From the NCBI GenBank assembly GCA_022592435.1, contig JABYQS010000076.1, forward strand, positions 62,001 to 126,000: 64,000 bases of DNA. Reading direction: 5' to 3'. Source of the DNA: Cerioporus squamosus (Eukaryota; Basidiomycota; Agaricomycetes; Polyporales; Polyporaceae). Positions within the stretch are counted from its first letter, which is position 1. Every line of letters begins with the position of its first letter. Below the pieces are notes generated by a model that saw only the letters and a program-made list of their open reading frames with translations, ran no database searches and had not been told where the DNA came from. Shown here one piece after another: positions 45,882-57,162 of this stretch. Both the position numbers and the translations under genes were made by a program.

Positions 45882-46247
45882 TCTGGAATAGAACTAGTGT
45901 TGTGTGCACGGCAGTCGCAAGTAGAAGACAAGATGCGTTTGCGTCCGAGTAGCAGATGACGTCAGGATGAGTGGTGGTACGCGACATTGCCGGATATGGG
46001 ATGGTCAAAAGTGGGCGATGGGATCGGGGCGCCTTGTGCGTGCAGCTCGCGGCGACTGTGGCGAGGCAGCGGTCCTCGTCCGACCACGACGTCCATCTCA
46101 GCTCACCCGCCCAGACGCATGCCGCCGACGACCGCCGTCTTCCGCCAACGTGTAGGATTGCGGACAAGGTGAGCAGCTGGCGTGGCGGGGGCAGAACACG
46201 TGCTAAACTTGTCGCACAGACTGCAGTGTAAGCCGTGGTGTGAGAGC
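45882..46247. promoter_or_regulatory. Divergent promoter, DJ-1-like / coiled-coil gene
   Basis: 366 bases between divergent start codons. A GTGAGC...CACAG pair (46,169-46,220) just before the plus-strand gene could be a 5' UTR intron. No binding site could be assigned. Confidence 0.4.
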
Positions 46248-48447
46248 ATGTACCAGCGCACCAAAATGGACGACCAGTTCACAGAATGGCACTCTGTCCG
46301 TCCCTGGCACCCCACTCTCTCCCTCTCTGTCCGCGAGATAACCTCCGTCTCCGTCACCTTCATCCTCGCCTCGCCCTACTCCGCACACGACTCTGCCAAC
46401 CCCGATCTCGCGTCCCTCGGCCTCTCCTCTTCTGACGACGATGATCAGAGCCGCGATAGCGCCAGCACCGCCGACACCAGCCACAGCCAGGTCGTCTCGG
46501 ACATCCTCACCAAGGGGCTCTCGGTGAAGGTCAACGGAACGCCCTGGCAGAGGGTCATTCTCAGGATGGACGACATGCTTGACGAAGCCATCATCATCCT
46601 CTATGGCCTCATGCCCTCAAGGCAGTACGACGTCGAGCTAGGAATTTTGCCGGGTGAAGCGAGCGTACGGAGTCAGATCACTACAGGTATGTCTCTTTGC
46701 TTTGTTCACGGAGAGCCGATATAGCACATATCCATCCCTACCTCTGCCATATTACGGAAGTGCCCAGGGAGGTGCGTTCTTCATTGAGCATGCTACGCCC
46801 CTGGTCGTGCCTACCCACCACTTCGTACTGCCCTCCGATAGCGACGAGGTCGTATTGCGGCATCCCTGCCTGGGATCTATGGCAGATCACCGTGGCCACA
46901 GGTCTTCTGGTGCGCTACATGATACTGACTGCGCTGCCGTAGATACAGAGTTACGGTCAGATACTGCGCTTCCGGAGCCTCTGTCCGATCAGACCCCAGC
47001 AAGCTCGCCCGAATCGTCCTCCATACCCCTCTCTTCATCACCCCCACACGCCAACGGCGCCTCGCCCAACGGCCATTCTCCGCCAACACTCAGCCTCGAA
47101 GATCGCCGGATGCAGCTCACGCATACCCTCAATCTCCTGAACGCTGAGCACACCTCCCTCACATCCACACTCAAGTCCGCGCGGCGCGAGTCGCAAAAGG
47201 CCGACGCCGCCCTCCGCTCCGAGATCGACACGCTCAAGCGGGCGTCCGACCGGCATAATGCTGGAGAGGGCCGTGCGCGGAAGAAGGTCCTCGCGCTGCA
47301 GGAGGCGGTCAAGCAGACTTTGGCTGCTGCCCGGGATATCGAGGCGCTCGTGAAGGATATCGAGGCCGCGCTCCCGGCGCTGCAGGAACGCAAGGTGGAG
47401 GTAGAGAAGGAGTGGAAGAAAGTTAAGGATGATGCTGCAAAGGTGAAGGCCCGGAGGATCGAGGCAGAGCAGCGGGAGAAGGCAAGGCAGGAGGCCATGC
47501 AGGCGGAGCTCGTGGGTCTAGTGAACAGGTTGGAGAAGTTGAATGGTAAGCGGGAGAAGCTCGAGGGCGAGGGCGGAGTTCTCGCGGAGCTGGAGGAGCG
47601 GCTGCGCAAGCTCGAGGAGGAGCGCGAGCGCATTGAGAAGGACCCATTCGGGTACGAGGGCGACGCCGCAGCCGCCGCCGAGTCCGAGGACAGCAGCTGT
47701 GGACCCGGGCCCCGACGTCGAGATAGGTCGAAGGACGGCAGCTCACCGGAGGGCGACCGTCCTCCGCATTCGGCATCGCACTCGCATCACAACCACAGTT
47801 CCAACCCCCACCAACCGAACTTCCACCCGCACCAGCACGTACATCCGCGCAAACGACACTCACATCCACACATGCAGCACCATCCCCACCAGCAGCACCA
47901 TTCCCGGCCCTCATTTCCCCCTCCCCGGCCCGGACCAGGACCAGGACCGATGGCGCACCAGGACCCGGTGCACAGACCGTCAGGCTCAGCCGTTCGCGGC
48001 ACATTCCCTGCAAATGCAGGCAGCGCGAACCACGCCGTCCCGGGGGTCATCCACGTCCAGCAACACGGGCACCCACACCAGCATAATACAAAGCCCCACC
48101 CGAATCACAACCACAGCAACCACCCGAACTACCCTGCCCACAACCACAACCACGCACGAGCACCAGGCTTCCGCCCGCAAGGCTCGTCCGCGTCTGGCTC
48201 GTCCTCGACGTCTGGCGCGGCCACGCCTGCAGCGTCGACGCTGTCGAGCCGCGCGCCGCCGTTCGAGCCTGTACGCAGCCGCAGCCGGGCCCCGTCGCAG
48301 TCGCAGGCGCCGCCGGTGCTGCAGGGGGCGACGCAGGCGGCGGCGGTGGCGGCGAAGTCGGAGCTAAATCCGGGGTCGACGCCGTTTGCGCCGCGCGGGG
48401 CGGTTGCGTCGGGGGTTGTGGGTGGGCCGGCGAGGATGGCTGCGTGA
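46248..48447 (+). CDS. Coiled-coil protein with fibronectin-like N-terminus and His-rich tail
   Basis: Begins MYQRTKMDDQFTEWHSVRPW (a second good ATG lies at 46266). The first roughly 145 residues look like a fibronectin-III-type beta domain (SLSVREITSVSVTFILASPY; GLMPSRQYDVELGILPG). A 256-nt intron (46687-46942) joins this to a Ser/Pro-rich linker. A coiled coil of about 200 residues, rich in Glu, Lys and Leu, follows (LTHTLNLLNAEHTSLTSTL to LEERLRKLEEERERIEK). The C-terminal 260 residues are low complexity: a His-rich part, about 17 of 45 residues at 47,760-47,900 and again near 48,070-48,170, followed by Ser/Pro/Ala repeats ending GGPARMAA. The architecture is recurrent in basidiomycetes, but I know no assigned function. 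The long intron might hide a small exon. Confidence 0.75.
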
Positions 48448-48775
48448 TTGTGTGTGGTGGGTAAGGGGCCGACTGCGAGGTGAGGAGGTGCGGGCGGGGG
48501 TTGGGGAGATTGGATGAGCACGCTCAAGATCTACTTCGGCTGGCTTAGACAAACGACGTCTGCATGTTGTGCTTGCCTCCCGCATTGTATGTTTTAGATG
48601 GTTGTTCTGTATCGATTGCACCATTCATTAGCAGTTTCATGTCCATAACTTATCATCATCATGCCTCTCGTAAACCACACGTTATGACGCCGAGCTCGAG
48701 ATGCAATCAATGTGTATGCGGAAGTAAGATGAAGGAGGATATTATACAACACGAAAGGACAACCACGCAGGCCTC
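48448..48775. other. Convergent intergenic spacer
   Basis: 328 bases between the coiled-coil gene and the ENP2 stop codon. Only 3' flanks; nothing else seen. Confidence 0.5.
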
Positions 48776-51455
48776 TCACATTCGCCTGAACGTATTTTTG
48801 CTCCCACTCCGCATGCCCTGTCGCCGCTTCGTCCGCCCCCGCCTCTCCGCCTCGCTCATCACAACCTCCGGGTCCTCTCCGCCCTTCTCCATGCCCGCCC
48901 CGAACACCTCCACCCCCTTCCTCTTGGGCTCCTTGCCCTTGCCCACCTTCGGCGTCTTCCCCTCGTAGTCGTCGTAATCCGCCCCAGTCGAGCTCGTCCT
49001 CGGGACAAACGTCATCTCCACCCCGCCGTCCGCCGTGTGTCGCACCGCGGCCGAGCCGGGTTCTCGTTCCCGCTCCTTGCCCTTCGACGAGCCGAGCTGC
49101 GAACGCCGCTGGCCAAACGTCGCGTTCTTGTCCACTGCGCGCCCGCCCCGCGAGTCCTGCGCCTGCAGGGGCACGAGTCGCACCTTGGGGTCGCGCCGGA
49201 CGGGGGGCTCGCGCACGCGGTTCCGGAACGCGGTGCGAGCGGCCATGCGTGTGCGGATGTCGTCCTGCCAGAGCTCTGCAACGAACAGACGTGAACACCG
49301 GTCTCGAGACGGAATATGGATGGGACGGTGAAGACTTACTGCCAGCATCGTCGCTGTCTGCGCTCTCGCTGCCGCTCTTGCCGCCCTCGCTCTCGTCGTC
49401 GCTCTCGCTGAGCGGGTCCGACGAGGCCTTGTCGCTCTCCTCCTCTTCCTCCTCGACGGCGGTCTTGCCCCGGGGCCGGCCCGCATCGCGGGTCTGTCGC
49501 TGCGCGACGGAAGACGGGTTGAGCAGCGCGAACTCCCTGCTGCTCTCGTCGACCTGGAACTCGGGGTCCTGGAACACAGCCGCGAAACGCGGGTCGCTGA
49601 GCAGGGTGACTTTGCCCTCGCCACCTGCGCCCTTCCTCGTCCACCTCCATCGCGTGCTCTCTTCCGCTTCCGCCTCTTCTTCCTCTGCTCCCTCTTCCGC
49701 CTCGGCGGCACGCGTCTTCGCCTTCTTTGCGGCCTTGCGCTCCTCCTTCTTCCTCTGCCGCTCCTCCTCCCTCTTGATCTTCTCCGCGAGCGCCTTGTTG
49801 ACCTTGACACCCCCCGCGCCGTCCTTGCGCGACCGGATGCGCGTCTCCGCGAGCTTGTCCATCTTCTCCTGCACCATGCGCTCGCGGTGCTCGGCGTACG
49901 CGTACGGGTTCGCGATCACGCGCGCGGCGTCGTAGAGCTGCAGCGAGACGAAGTAGCCGTGCATGTACGGCTTGAGCGCGGGTGTGCCGACGAGGTGGTC
50001 CAGGCCGAGTCTGTCGCAAGTTCAGTATGGGGCACGTGGGCCAGAGTGGGGCAACGTACTTTGCGAGCTCGGCACGGTCGATGAACTTGTAGTCCTGGTA
50101 GGCCGTGCGGGCCGTCTGGTCCTCCATCTCCTCGGTCAGGTTCTCGAGGAAGCTGCACCATTTCGGTGCAGGCCCCAGTTGGGGGATGAAGTAGGTGGTC
50201 ATCTTGATGCCCTCGTTGGCAAGCAGCATGAGGCCAGTCCCAGGTATGTGGTGAACGTCGTTGATGTCGTTCGCAGGCGTGATGGATGTAAAGTTAGACT
50301 CGGGCTATATAGGACACACCATGAGCATGAAGAATGGGGTACGCACTGATGTCTATGGACGTACGTATTGCGGTTCCAGATCTTGATGACCTTCCTGTCC
50401 GCACTGAGCAGATAACCCTCGCCAGCCATCCGGCTACCACCCTCTATCCAGACACATTCTTTACGGGCAGCCCGTAACCCTGGTCCTTTATTGCCAGATG
50501 GCGCGCAGACCGGATATCGTACAGAAGTGTGTGTCCTGTCGACGTACCAACAGCGTACGACAGCCCATCCGGTCTTGACGCGATCGCCGTAACGGAAAGC
50601 GGCGCTGGTCGCGAACCGTCGTCGATCCCGGGTAAGGTGGGGATGGCCATAGAGTTCATAGGCATGAGTCTGTCGCGCGGTAAGTGCAGGATGCCCACTC
50701 GCGAGCGCGAGCGCGGGTCCCAGAACTCGACTGTGCCGTTCCCCTCGACTCCGAACGCGAATAGCTGGTGTGCGGGGTTTATGTCAATTGTGTTAACACC
50801 GGCGATGTCCTCACCGCCCTCGCCCTGCAGGACAAGCGGGTTGAGGAAGCGGCCTTGGTCGAGGTTCAGCCGGAAGACTTCTGGGCCGGAAGCGGCGAAG
50901 AGGGCGTCGCAGGAGGGGAAGTGGTATGCAAGTGCACGGCCGAAACGGGGTATGCGCGTGCGGTAGTGGAAGCCACCCTGCGTATGCAGCTCGACGGAAC
51001 GATCGCTTTGTAGGTGTATTGACTTTGTCCAGTCATCCGAGAGCATCTAAGGAGGCGGGGACGTGAGCCATAAATCTCCCGCCGGAGATGGGATGCGGAC
51101 ACTGGGAACAAGAAGACTCACTCACAACAAAGTCGACGTTCTCTGCATCCGTATGCCGCTCGAACTTGAGCGAGAGTTGATCCAGGTCCCATACGCGTAT
51201 TTGCGGCTTGTACGTCCCCGTCGCGATCGCATGGTGCCCGTCTCGGGTGGTCTTCACTTTGTTGCTTGCCTCGGGGAAGTCGAAGTCCTGGATGAGCTCA
51301 ATGGTGCCCTCCACATGCTCCCTGATCGCCCTCTTCCCCTTCCCCTTAGCCTCCCGTTTGCGCGTAAGCCAGTCCGGAAGTGCGGATGAAGACCCGGATG
51401 CCTCTCCGTTGACGGTGTAGACCTTCACCGCTCCAGGATCAACAGGTGCGCCCAT
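48776..51455 (-). CDS. ENP2: ENP2/NOL10, nucleolar WD40 protein of ribosome biogenesis
   Basis: Starts MGAPVDPGAVKVYTVNGEAS at 51455. The N-terminal half is a WD40-like propeller: HHAIATGTYKPQIRVWDLDQ, NPLVLQGEGGEDIAGVNTID, AFGVEGNGTVEFWDPRSRSR, LSADRKVIKIWNRN. It carries the NOL10 signature ENLTEEMEDQ followed by TAYQDYKFIDRAELAKLGLD. Next comes the NUC153 region (KVTLLSDPRFAAVFQDPEFQ) and a long acidic and basic tail ending KNTFRRM, with nuclear-signal-like lysine clusters. ENP2 is an essential component of 40S precursor assembly in yeast, in the nucleolus. About six GT-AG introns join in frame. The gene is complete. Confidence 0.95.
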
Positions 51456-52340
51456 TGTTTCCTCCTGCAGAAGCTGTAGAGCAAGGAACTAGTCGGAGTA
51501 CCAGGACAAAGCAAAGCAGAACGAGTGACAAGTAAGAGGGAGTGCGCAAGTTTCGGAGGCAAGCAACTTGTGCAGGGCACACATGAGCGCTTACCAAAAT
51601 TTGGGACAAAGACACGTGGGCGTGGCTGTGCGCGGATTGAATCCGTAGCGCTCGGAGAGGGAAGGCAGACTGCTCTACCCTGCTCTACCGGACTGCTAGC
51701 AAGCTGATATGAGACCCTCGTAAGTCTCATCGGAAAGAGGTTATGTAAGGTCGTCTCAGTTGCAGAATGAAGTACGACCCGGTAAGTTAGTGGTACGTAA
51801 GTAAGTAAACGAAGACCGTCCGTCTGCTTCTACCCAGCCTCTAGCTTGAGCCTCTTCCTCGCGCAAATCCCACTTTATAACCGTACTACACCGTGTGTAG
51901 AGCACACCCTTCCCGCTGTGTCCGGACGGCCGACAAACATTGGCCGATCGTGATGGACGAGTCCGACTTGCTTGAATGCAGGCGAGTGTTCCTTGGGCCC
52001 TCAGGAATGCATACGTCGGTGCACGGCAACCGTTTTTCGCATCAGTGACCCACGTAAATACACGTTGTGATTCGTAGCCGATTCGGTCATCCGTGTCCCT
52101 TCGCACTCCATGCGATTGCATAAAACTAAAGGCCTATCGTCTGAGAACAGCTGTAACCGCCACGGTCACCTGGTCCCCCTACGAGCGCGACCCCGCCATA
52201 CGGGGTACTACTAGCAGCCACCCGAGAGTGCACCATTCTACCCGCCATTTCCCCACGCAACTGGCCAACGATGCGTAGAATCCATCTGCGACCCGGGCTG
52301 CTCTGAGACGGTTGTCGACGACGACATCACCGACACCCCG
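51456..52340. promoter_or_regulatory. Divergent promoter region, ENP2 / acyl-CoA synthetase
   Basis: Contains both promoters and the unresolved first exon of the synthetase. A TATA-like CATAAAACTA lies at about 52,119 on the plus strand. A CTACCCTGCTCTACC direct repeat occurs near 51,674-51,690. No separate gene was recognised. Confidence 0.4.
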
Positions 52341-54792
52341 GTGACACCGCTGACGCTCTCCGAAGTCGCGGGTCCCAAGGAACCCCCTCTCGTTACCAAG
52401 ACCCTACCAGCCTACTTTCGCGACGACATACTCGGGGTACATGCTAACCGTCCCGCTCTTATTGCGCGCCAGGAGAAGGCGAGGCCATACGGAGGCCCAC
52501 TCGGCCACAACCTCGGAGACACCCCGCACCTGGCGTGGGACTTCGCCGAGTTCGATCGACACATACAGGCCCTCGCGCGGGGGCTGCTGGACCTGGGCGT
52601 GAAGAAGGGAGACAGGGTCGGGGTCATCATGGGCAACAATAGGTGCGTTGCCGTCTATCATTGCGTAGCGCAGGGCACGTAATGGACGTCGAACAGTGCG
52701 TACGCATGCCTGCAGTGGGCGTGCTCGAGTATAGGCGCGATTCTCGTCACTCTCAACCCTGCGTACCGCCTGCCAGAGCTGGTGAACACCCTTAGCCTCG
52801 TGGGCGTAAGCCACCTTTTCGTCGTTCCTCGCATCCGGAGCTCGGCGTACGTCCGCATGCTATGCGAGGCGTTCCCCTCCATCGCGAGTGCGCACCCTGG
52901 GCAGATCCAAGAGGAAGCCCTGCCCGCTCTCCGGCATCTGGTTGTTGTCGACAACACTGGGGACCTGAAGCAATTCGAGCATGAGCTGCAGGACGTCAAG
53001 CCTGCTGTGGACTTTCGTGAGGTGCTCGTCTGGCGGGAAGACGCCGTGGAGAAGCGCAGGGTCGAAGAGATCACGGACATTTTGGAGGTGGATGATGTGA
53101 TCAACCTGCAGTTCACTAGGTAGGTGACCTGCTGCTCGTGGTGAGCGTTTACTCAACGTAGATCTCAGCGGGACGACCGGCGCACCGAAAGCAGTATCAG
53201 TACGTCACCAAGAACGACCCAAGTACGACCACCGAGCTCACTCGTGTGCCTCTAGTTAACGCACCACAACCTCCTGAACAACGGCTTGGCAATCGGGCGC
53301 TGCATGCGCTTAACCCCAGCGGACATTCTCTGTACGAGACCTCACTTCCTGTCCTCGGGACTTCTGCGCTGACACCGGCATAGGCAACGTCCCTCCATTA
53401 TTCCACTGCTTTGATGAGTATTCTCAGCGCGTGTGGGCCATGCCTCTCAGCTGACATTCTTTGCGGCGATTACGCCTCGTTCTAGGTAACTTGGCAGCCT
53501 GGACGCACGGCACTTGCATAGTCTACCCCTCCGAGATCTTCCACCCGCCTTCAATAGTCGACGCTGTCACTGAGGAGCGATGCACGGCACTGCACGGCGT
53601 ACCGACGCATTTCCTTGGGGTTCTGGCGGAGGTCCAGCGACGGACAGAAGAGGGACAGCACGTCGATACACGCAGTCTCCGGTTAGTGGCCTGTGCAATC
53701 GACCGCGCTGCGCCGGTGTTTATGCGACCACAGGACCGGCATCGCAGCAGGCTCACCTATCCCGATTGACCTCATGAAGCAGCTCATTGAGAAACTCAAC
53801 TTGACGGAACTAACGGTCGCATACGGCATGAGTGCGTACGTCCCTTCTACCCGCGCACGATTCCTGGCTGACTTCGACTTGTCGTAGCGGAGACGAGGTA
53901 TGGAAGTGACGTTCTGCATCCGCTTCGGCCGGTTGACTGGGTCATCGCAGCCCCGTCTCCTTCCAGACTACACCCGACGATCCTATCGTGAAGCGCGTGG
54001 AAACCGTGGGGAAGGTCCTCCCGCACGTCCGCGCCAAGGTTGTCGACCTCGAGGGAGAGGTTGTTCCGGTGGGCAAGCCGGGCGAGCTGCTCGTTGCAGG
54101 CTACCCTCTCCAGAAGGGGTACTGGAACGACGAGGAGCAGACCAAGCGTGTCATGCAGCGAGACGCCGAGGGTACACTGTGGATGCACACCGGTGATGAG
54201 GGTATCATGGACGAGGAAGGCTATCTGAGAAGTGAGCGAATGGTCTTCAATCGCGGCCGTACTCAGAGCTAACGTCGGTGCAGTCGTCGGCAGAATCAAG
54301 GACATCATCATCCGCGGCGGAGAGGTGAGCTTGAGAACTGCTCCAGTTGTGCGGGTTCGCTGACCGTGTACTCCCACAGAACCTGTTCCCCGTGCAAATT
54401 GAGAACGTCCTGACTGCGCATCCCGAAATCCGGGAGGCTGCCGTAGTTGCCGTGCCGGATCCGAAGTACGGAGAGGTGGTCGGCGCGTGGCTTGTGCGGG
54501 AGCCTCACACGACTGCCATCACGAAGGAGCTGGCCCGCCGTGTGGTGGCGGAGGGCATGAATCCACAGGTGCGTTTTTCATACCCGGTCTTCGAAGCTGT
54601 TGTTGTCCGCTGACCGCTCGCTCGCCTTGGCACCAGAACGCGCCGGCTTGGGTATGGTTTGTTGGCGAAGATGACACGCCAAGTGAACTGCCGAAGACAG
54701 CGAGCGGCAAGGTGCAAAAGCACATCCTGCGAGACTGGTCCAAGAAACTGGCGGGGGAGGGCGTCGGGCGTGTCTCGTCCGACAATCGGTGA
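52341..54792 (+). CDS. Acyl-CoA synthetase (AMP-binding, 4CL-like); 5' end unresolved
   Basis: About ten exons give a complete adenylate-forming enzyme: HLAWDFAEFDRHIQALARGL, VGVIMGNNSAYACLQWACSS, the P-loop LQFTSGTTGAPKAVSLTHHN, PPLFHCFGLVLGNLAAWTHG, AYGMTETSPVSFQTTP, WMHTGDEGIMDEEGYLRIVG, RIKDIIIRGGENLFPVQIEN and the C-terminal catalytic Lys in LPKTASGKVQKHILRDW. It would activate a fatty or aromatic acid to its CoA ester via an acyl-adenylate. One junction needs an intron with AT-AC ends (53414-53473); all others are GT-AG. No ATG was found in frame before the conserved start of the protein: the frame is open from about 52,220 to 52,341 and is preceded by a stop, so a short first exon is probably spliced on. 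The start given is only the first well-supported codon. Confidence 0.88.
53414..53473 (+). other. Candidate AT-AC intron
   Basis: A 60-nt intron that begins ATGAGT and ends GATTAC, with a CTGAC branch point 19 nt before its end. Its removal restores FHCFGLVLGNLAAW exactly. Both canonical ends (GTGAGT, YAG) differ by one base: G to A at the first position and G to C at the last. No GT-AG combination nearby keeps the frame open. Confidence 0.7.
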
Positions 54793-55458
54793 CTTGGAAG
54801 AGGTAACGGGCCCGGGGCAGGCTAACGTGTTGTTGACAACAGGCTATCGTTTGATTTTCTGCTTGCTGGATCTCGGATTTTGTATAAGATGCACACTAAC
54901 AGCTATGACGACACGAGAAGGGTGGAGTTCGGTGATAGTATGAGGGTGCACTACAGAGCGCAGTGACCGAGTCCATGAGGTAAGAACGAGTGTGACCGGG
55001 GTGCAGCTGCCTTGCAATCTTCTCTTCGCGTCAAACGGGGTCCTGATAACAGACGAGGCGATGACGCAGCGCGTCGCCCTTTGCGCCCGAACTCTGCAGA
55101 AACTCGTGGTCTTTGCCCGCATGCGGAAGGTACGCGTCCTGTCACAGGTCACGAGCGCGACGCGCGCATGCCATCCCGGGAAAGAGTCGCCACCAATCGC
55201 CCGGCACTTGGCCGCCGGATTGCCGAAGGGAGGTCCTATGATGTCACGGCCCGGGGGAGGACACGGACGAGCGAGTGGACGAGCGCATGCGCGCAAAATC
55301 TACGCCCTTCACATTCTTCTTTGGGTGGCGCCGCTTCACGGCCAGATAAAGATCAGCTGCATAAAATCGTCCCTGCAACTGCCACTGCGCGAGCATCTTG
55401 CTTTCTACCCTCACCATCGCATCTTACCTCCTCGTCGCTGCCCATCCCACTGCCCAAC
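54793..55458. other. Intergenic; dehydrogenase promoter
   Basis: 666 bases between two plus-strand genes. A GATAAAGA TATA-like word lies at about 55,345, roughly 115 bp before the dehydrogenase ATG. No gene recognised. Confidence 0.45.
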
Positions 55459-56837
55459 ATGCCCGAAGGAACGATGAAGGCGCTCTACTACAGCGAGGTA
55501 CGTCTTCTTTGTCTAGATTCGTGACGCATATATCGACATCTCGTCATCGCTTTATCTAGCCCCATAAGTTCGAGATCAAGCAGGTCCCCATTCCGAAGTG
55601 CGGTGATGACGATCTGCTTTTGAAAGGTATGTTCTTCCTCACCGGAGGCCTGGATTCTGCTCAATCTGCAAGCATATAGTCACCCTGTGCGGTATGTGCG
55701 GCACGGACGCACACATCCACGAGGGAGAGTTCATTGCAAAGTTCCCGGTATGTCGTCGGAGGCAGCTTACCACTCCCTGTAGTCACAACTCACGTCACTC
55801 TCCGCAGCTCATTCCCGGACACGAAGCGATTGGCAAGGTCGTCGAGAAGGGCAAGAACGTGAAGGACTTTGAAATCGGTGACCGTATCGTCGCCGATGTG
55901 GGCATCTCTGTGCGTCTCTTCGTTTATGACATGTTCCTGTATATGCTGACGTCATGTGGCTGCAGTGCAACAATTGCTTCTACTGCAGGCGAGGCAACCC
56001 CGTCCTTTGCGAGAACTTCCACGCTCGTGGTGTCACCCTGGACGGCGGCTTCGCCGAATACATCGTCTACCACCAGAGCAAGTGCTACAAGATCCACAAC
56101 CTCACGGACGAGGAGTCAACACTACTCGAGCCTGCTGCATGCGCAATTCACGGTCTCGACAAGCTCAACCCCCCCGTTGGCGTTGACGTCCTCATGCTTG
56201 GAGCCGGTCCAACCGGTCTCATCCTATCTCAGCTGCTCAAGCTGAACGGTGCGCACCGCGTGGTCCTTGCCGCGAACAAGGGCATCAAGATGGACATCGC
56301 GAAGAAGCTCAACGCTGCAGACGAGTACATCGAGCTCGACAGGCAGAACCCCGATGCTCAGTGGGAGCAGCTCAAGAAGGACAACCCGTACGGCTTCGAC
56401 ATCGTCGTTGAGGCCACGGGTGTCGAAAAGGTCGCTCAGAACAGCATCAACTATGTCCGTCGCGGCGGTACGATTATGATCTACGGCGTTTACGAGAACA
56501 AGGCCCTGCTCCACTGGCCTCCTTCGAAGATCTTCGGAGATGAGATCAGGGTATGTCCGTCCTCTCCAGACCGCGAGGACTATGCTGAACGTCATCTGTC
56601 AGATCATTGGCTCGTTCTCGCAAGCGCACTGCTTCCCTCGTGCAGTCGCATACCTGGACGGCGGCAAGGTCAAGGTCAATGGCATGGTATGTCACATCCT
56701 CGGCGCTGAGTAGCGAGTTCGTTGCTGACGCCGTGCTCGTTCGTTAGGTCACGGATGTCTTCAAGCTCGACGACTTCCAACAAGCACTGGACAAGATGAA
56801 CAGTCGTGGTGCCCTCAAAATCGCGATTAAGCCCTAA
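55459..56837 (+). CDS. Zinc-dependent alcohol dehydrogenase, arabinitol/sorbitol-dehydrogenase type
   Basis: Eight or so exons. Starts [20 protein letters not shown]. The catalytic zinc ligands are the Cys in [15 protein letters not shown] and the His-Glu of [12 protein letters not shown]. The structural zinc loop has four cysteines, [15 protein letters not shown]. The nucleotide-binding loop is [15 protein letters not shown]. The second half contains [29 protein letters not shown] and [20 protein letters not shown], ending ALKIAIKP. The pattern, notably [20 protein letters not shown] and IIGSFSQ, is that of fungal D-arabinitol dehydrogenase-like polyol dehydrogenases, which oxidise pentitols or hexitols with NAD(P). 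Exact substrate not certain. The protein is likely cytosolic and the gene complete. Confidence 0.92.
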
Positions 56838-57162
56838 CTTTGCTGCTCGATGTCGAAGTCGTAGGATTGGAAGTGACTTGGCGTTGTACTGCCTAGAGTA
56901 ATCACCACAATGTATCATTATCGCCCCGTTGTACTTAATGTCCTTGAGTGTGTATATACCCTTTGGTCCCGATGTTTGTGTGCGCGCGAGGTTATCGGAA
57001 ACAACGAGAATGCAAGTGTATTATGGTTGAAAGTCCAGGATCCTAGAACAGACATGACTACCTGAGTGGCGTGCAGTGTGATCGTGCGATGCCGCATTAT
57101 GAGCGAGGCGTGCATAACGTGCTTCGAAACCGAGGAGATAGTGTCGGTCGATCCGTCGTCTT
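56838..57162. other. Convergent intergenic spacer
   Basis: 325 bases of 3' flank between the dehydrogenase and the RMD1-type gene. No other feature seen. Confidence 0.5.

Noticed and set aside
46687..46942. Read-through of the first intron as coding sequence in the coiled-coil gene
   Set aside because: The frame is open but joins poorly to the upstream domain; a GTATGT...CTGAC...GTAG intron fits better and keeps both sides in frame.
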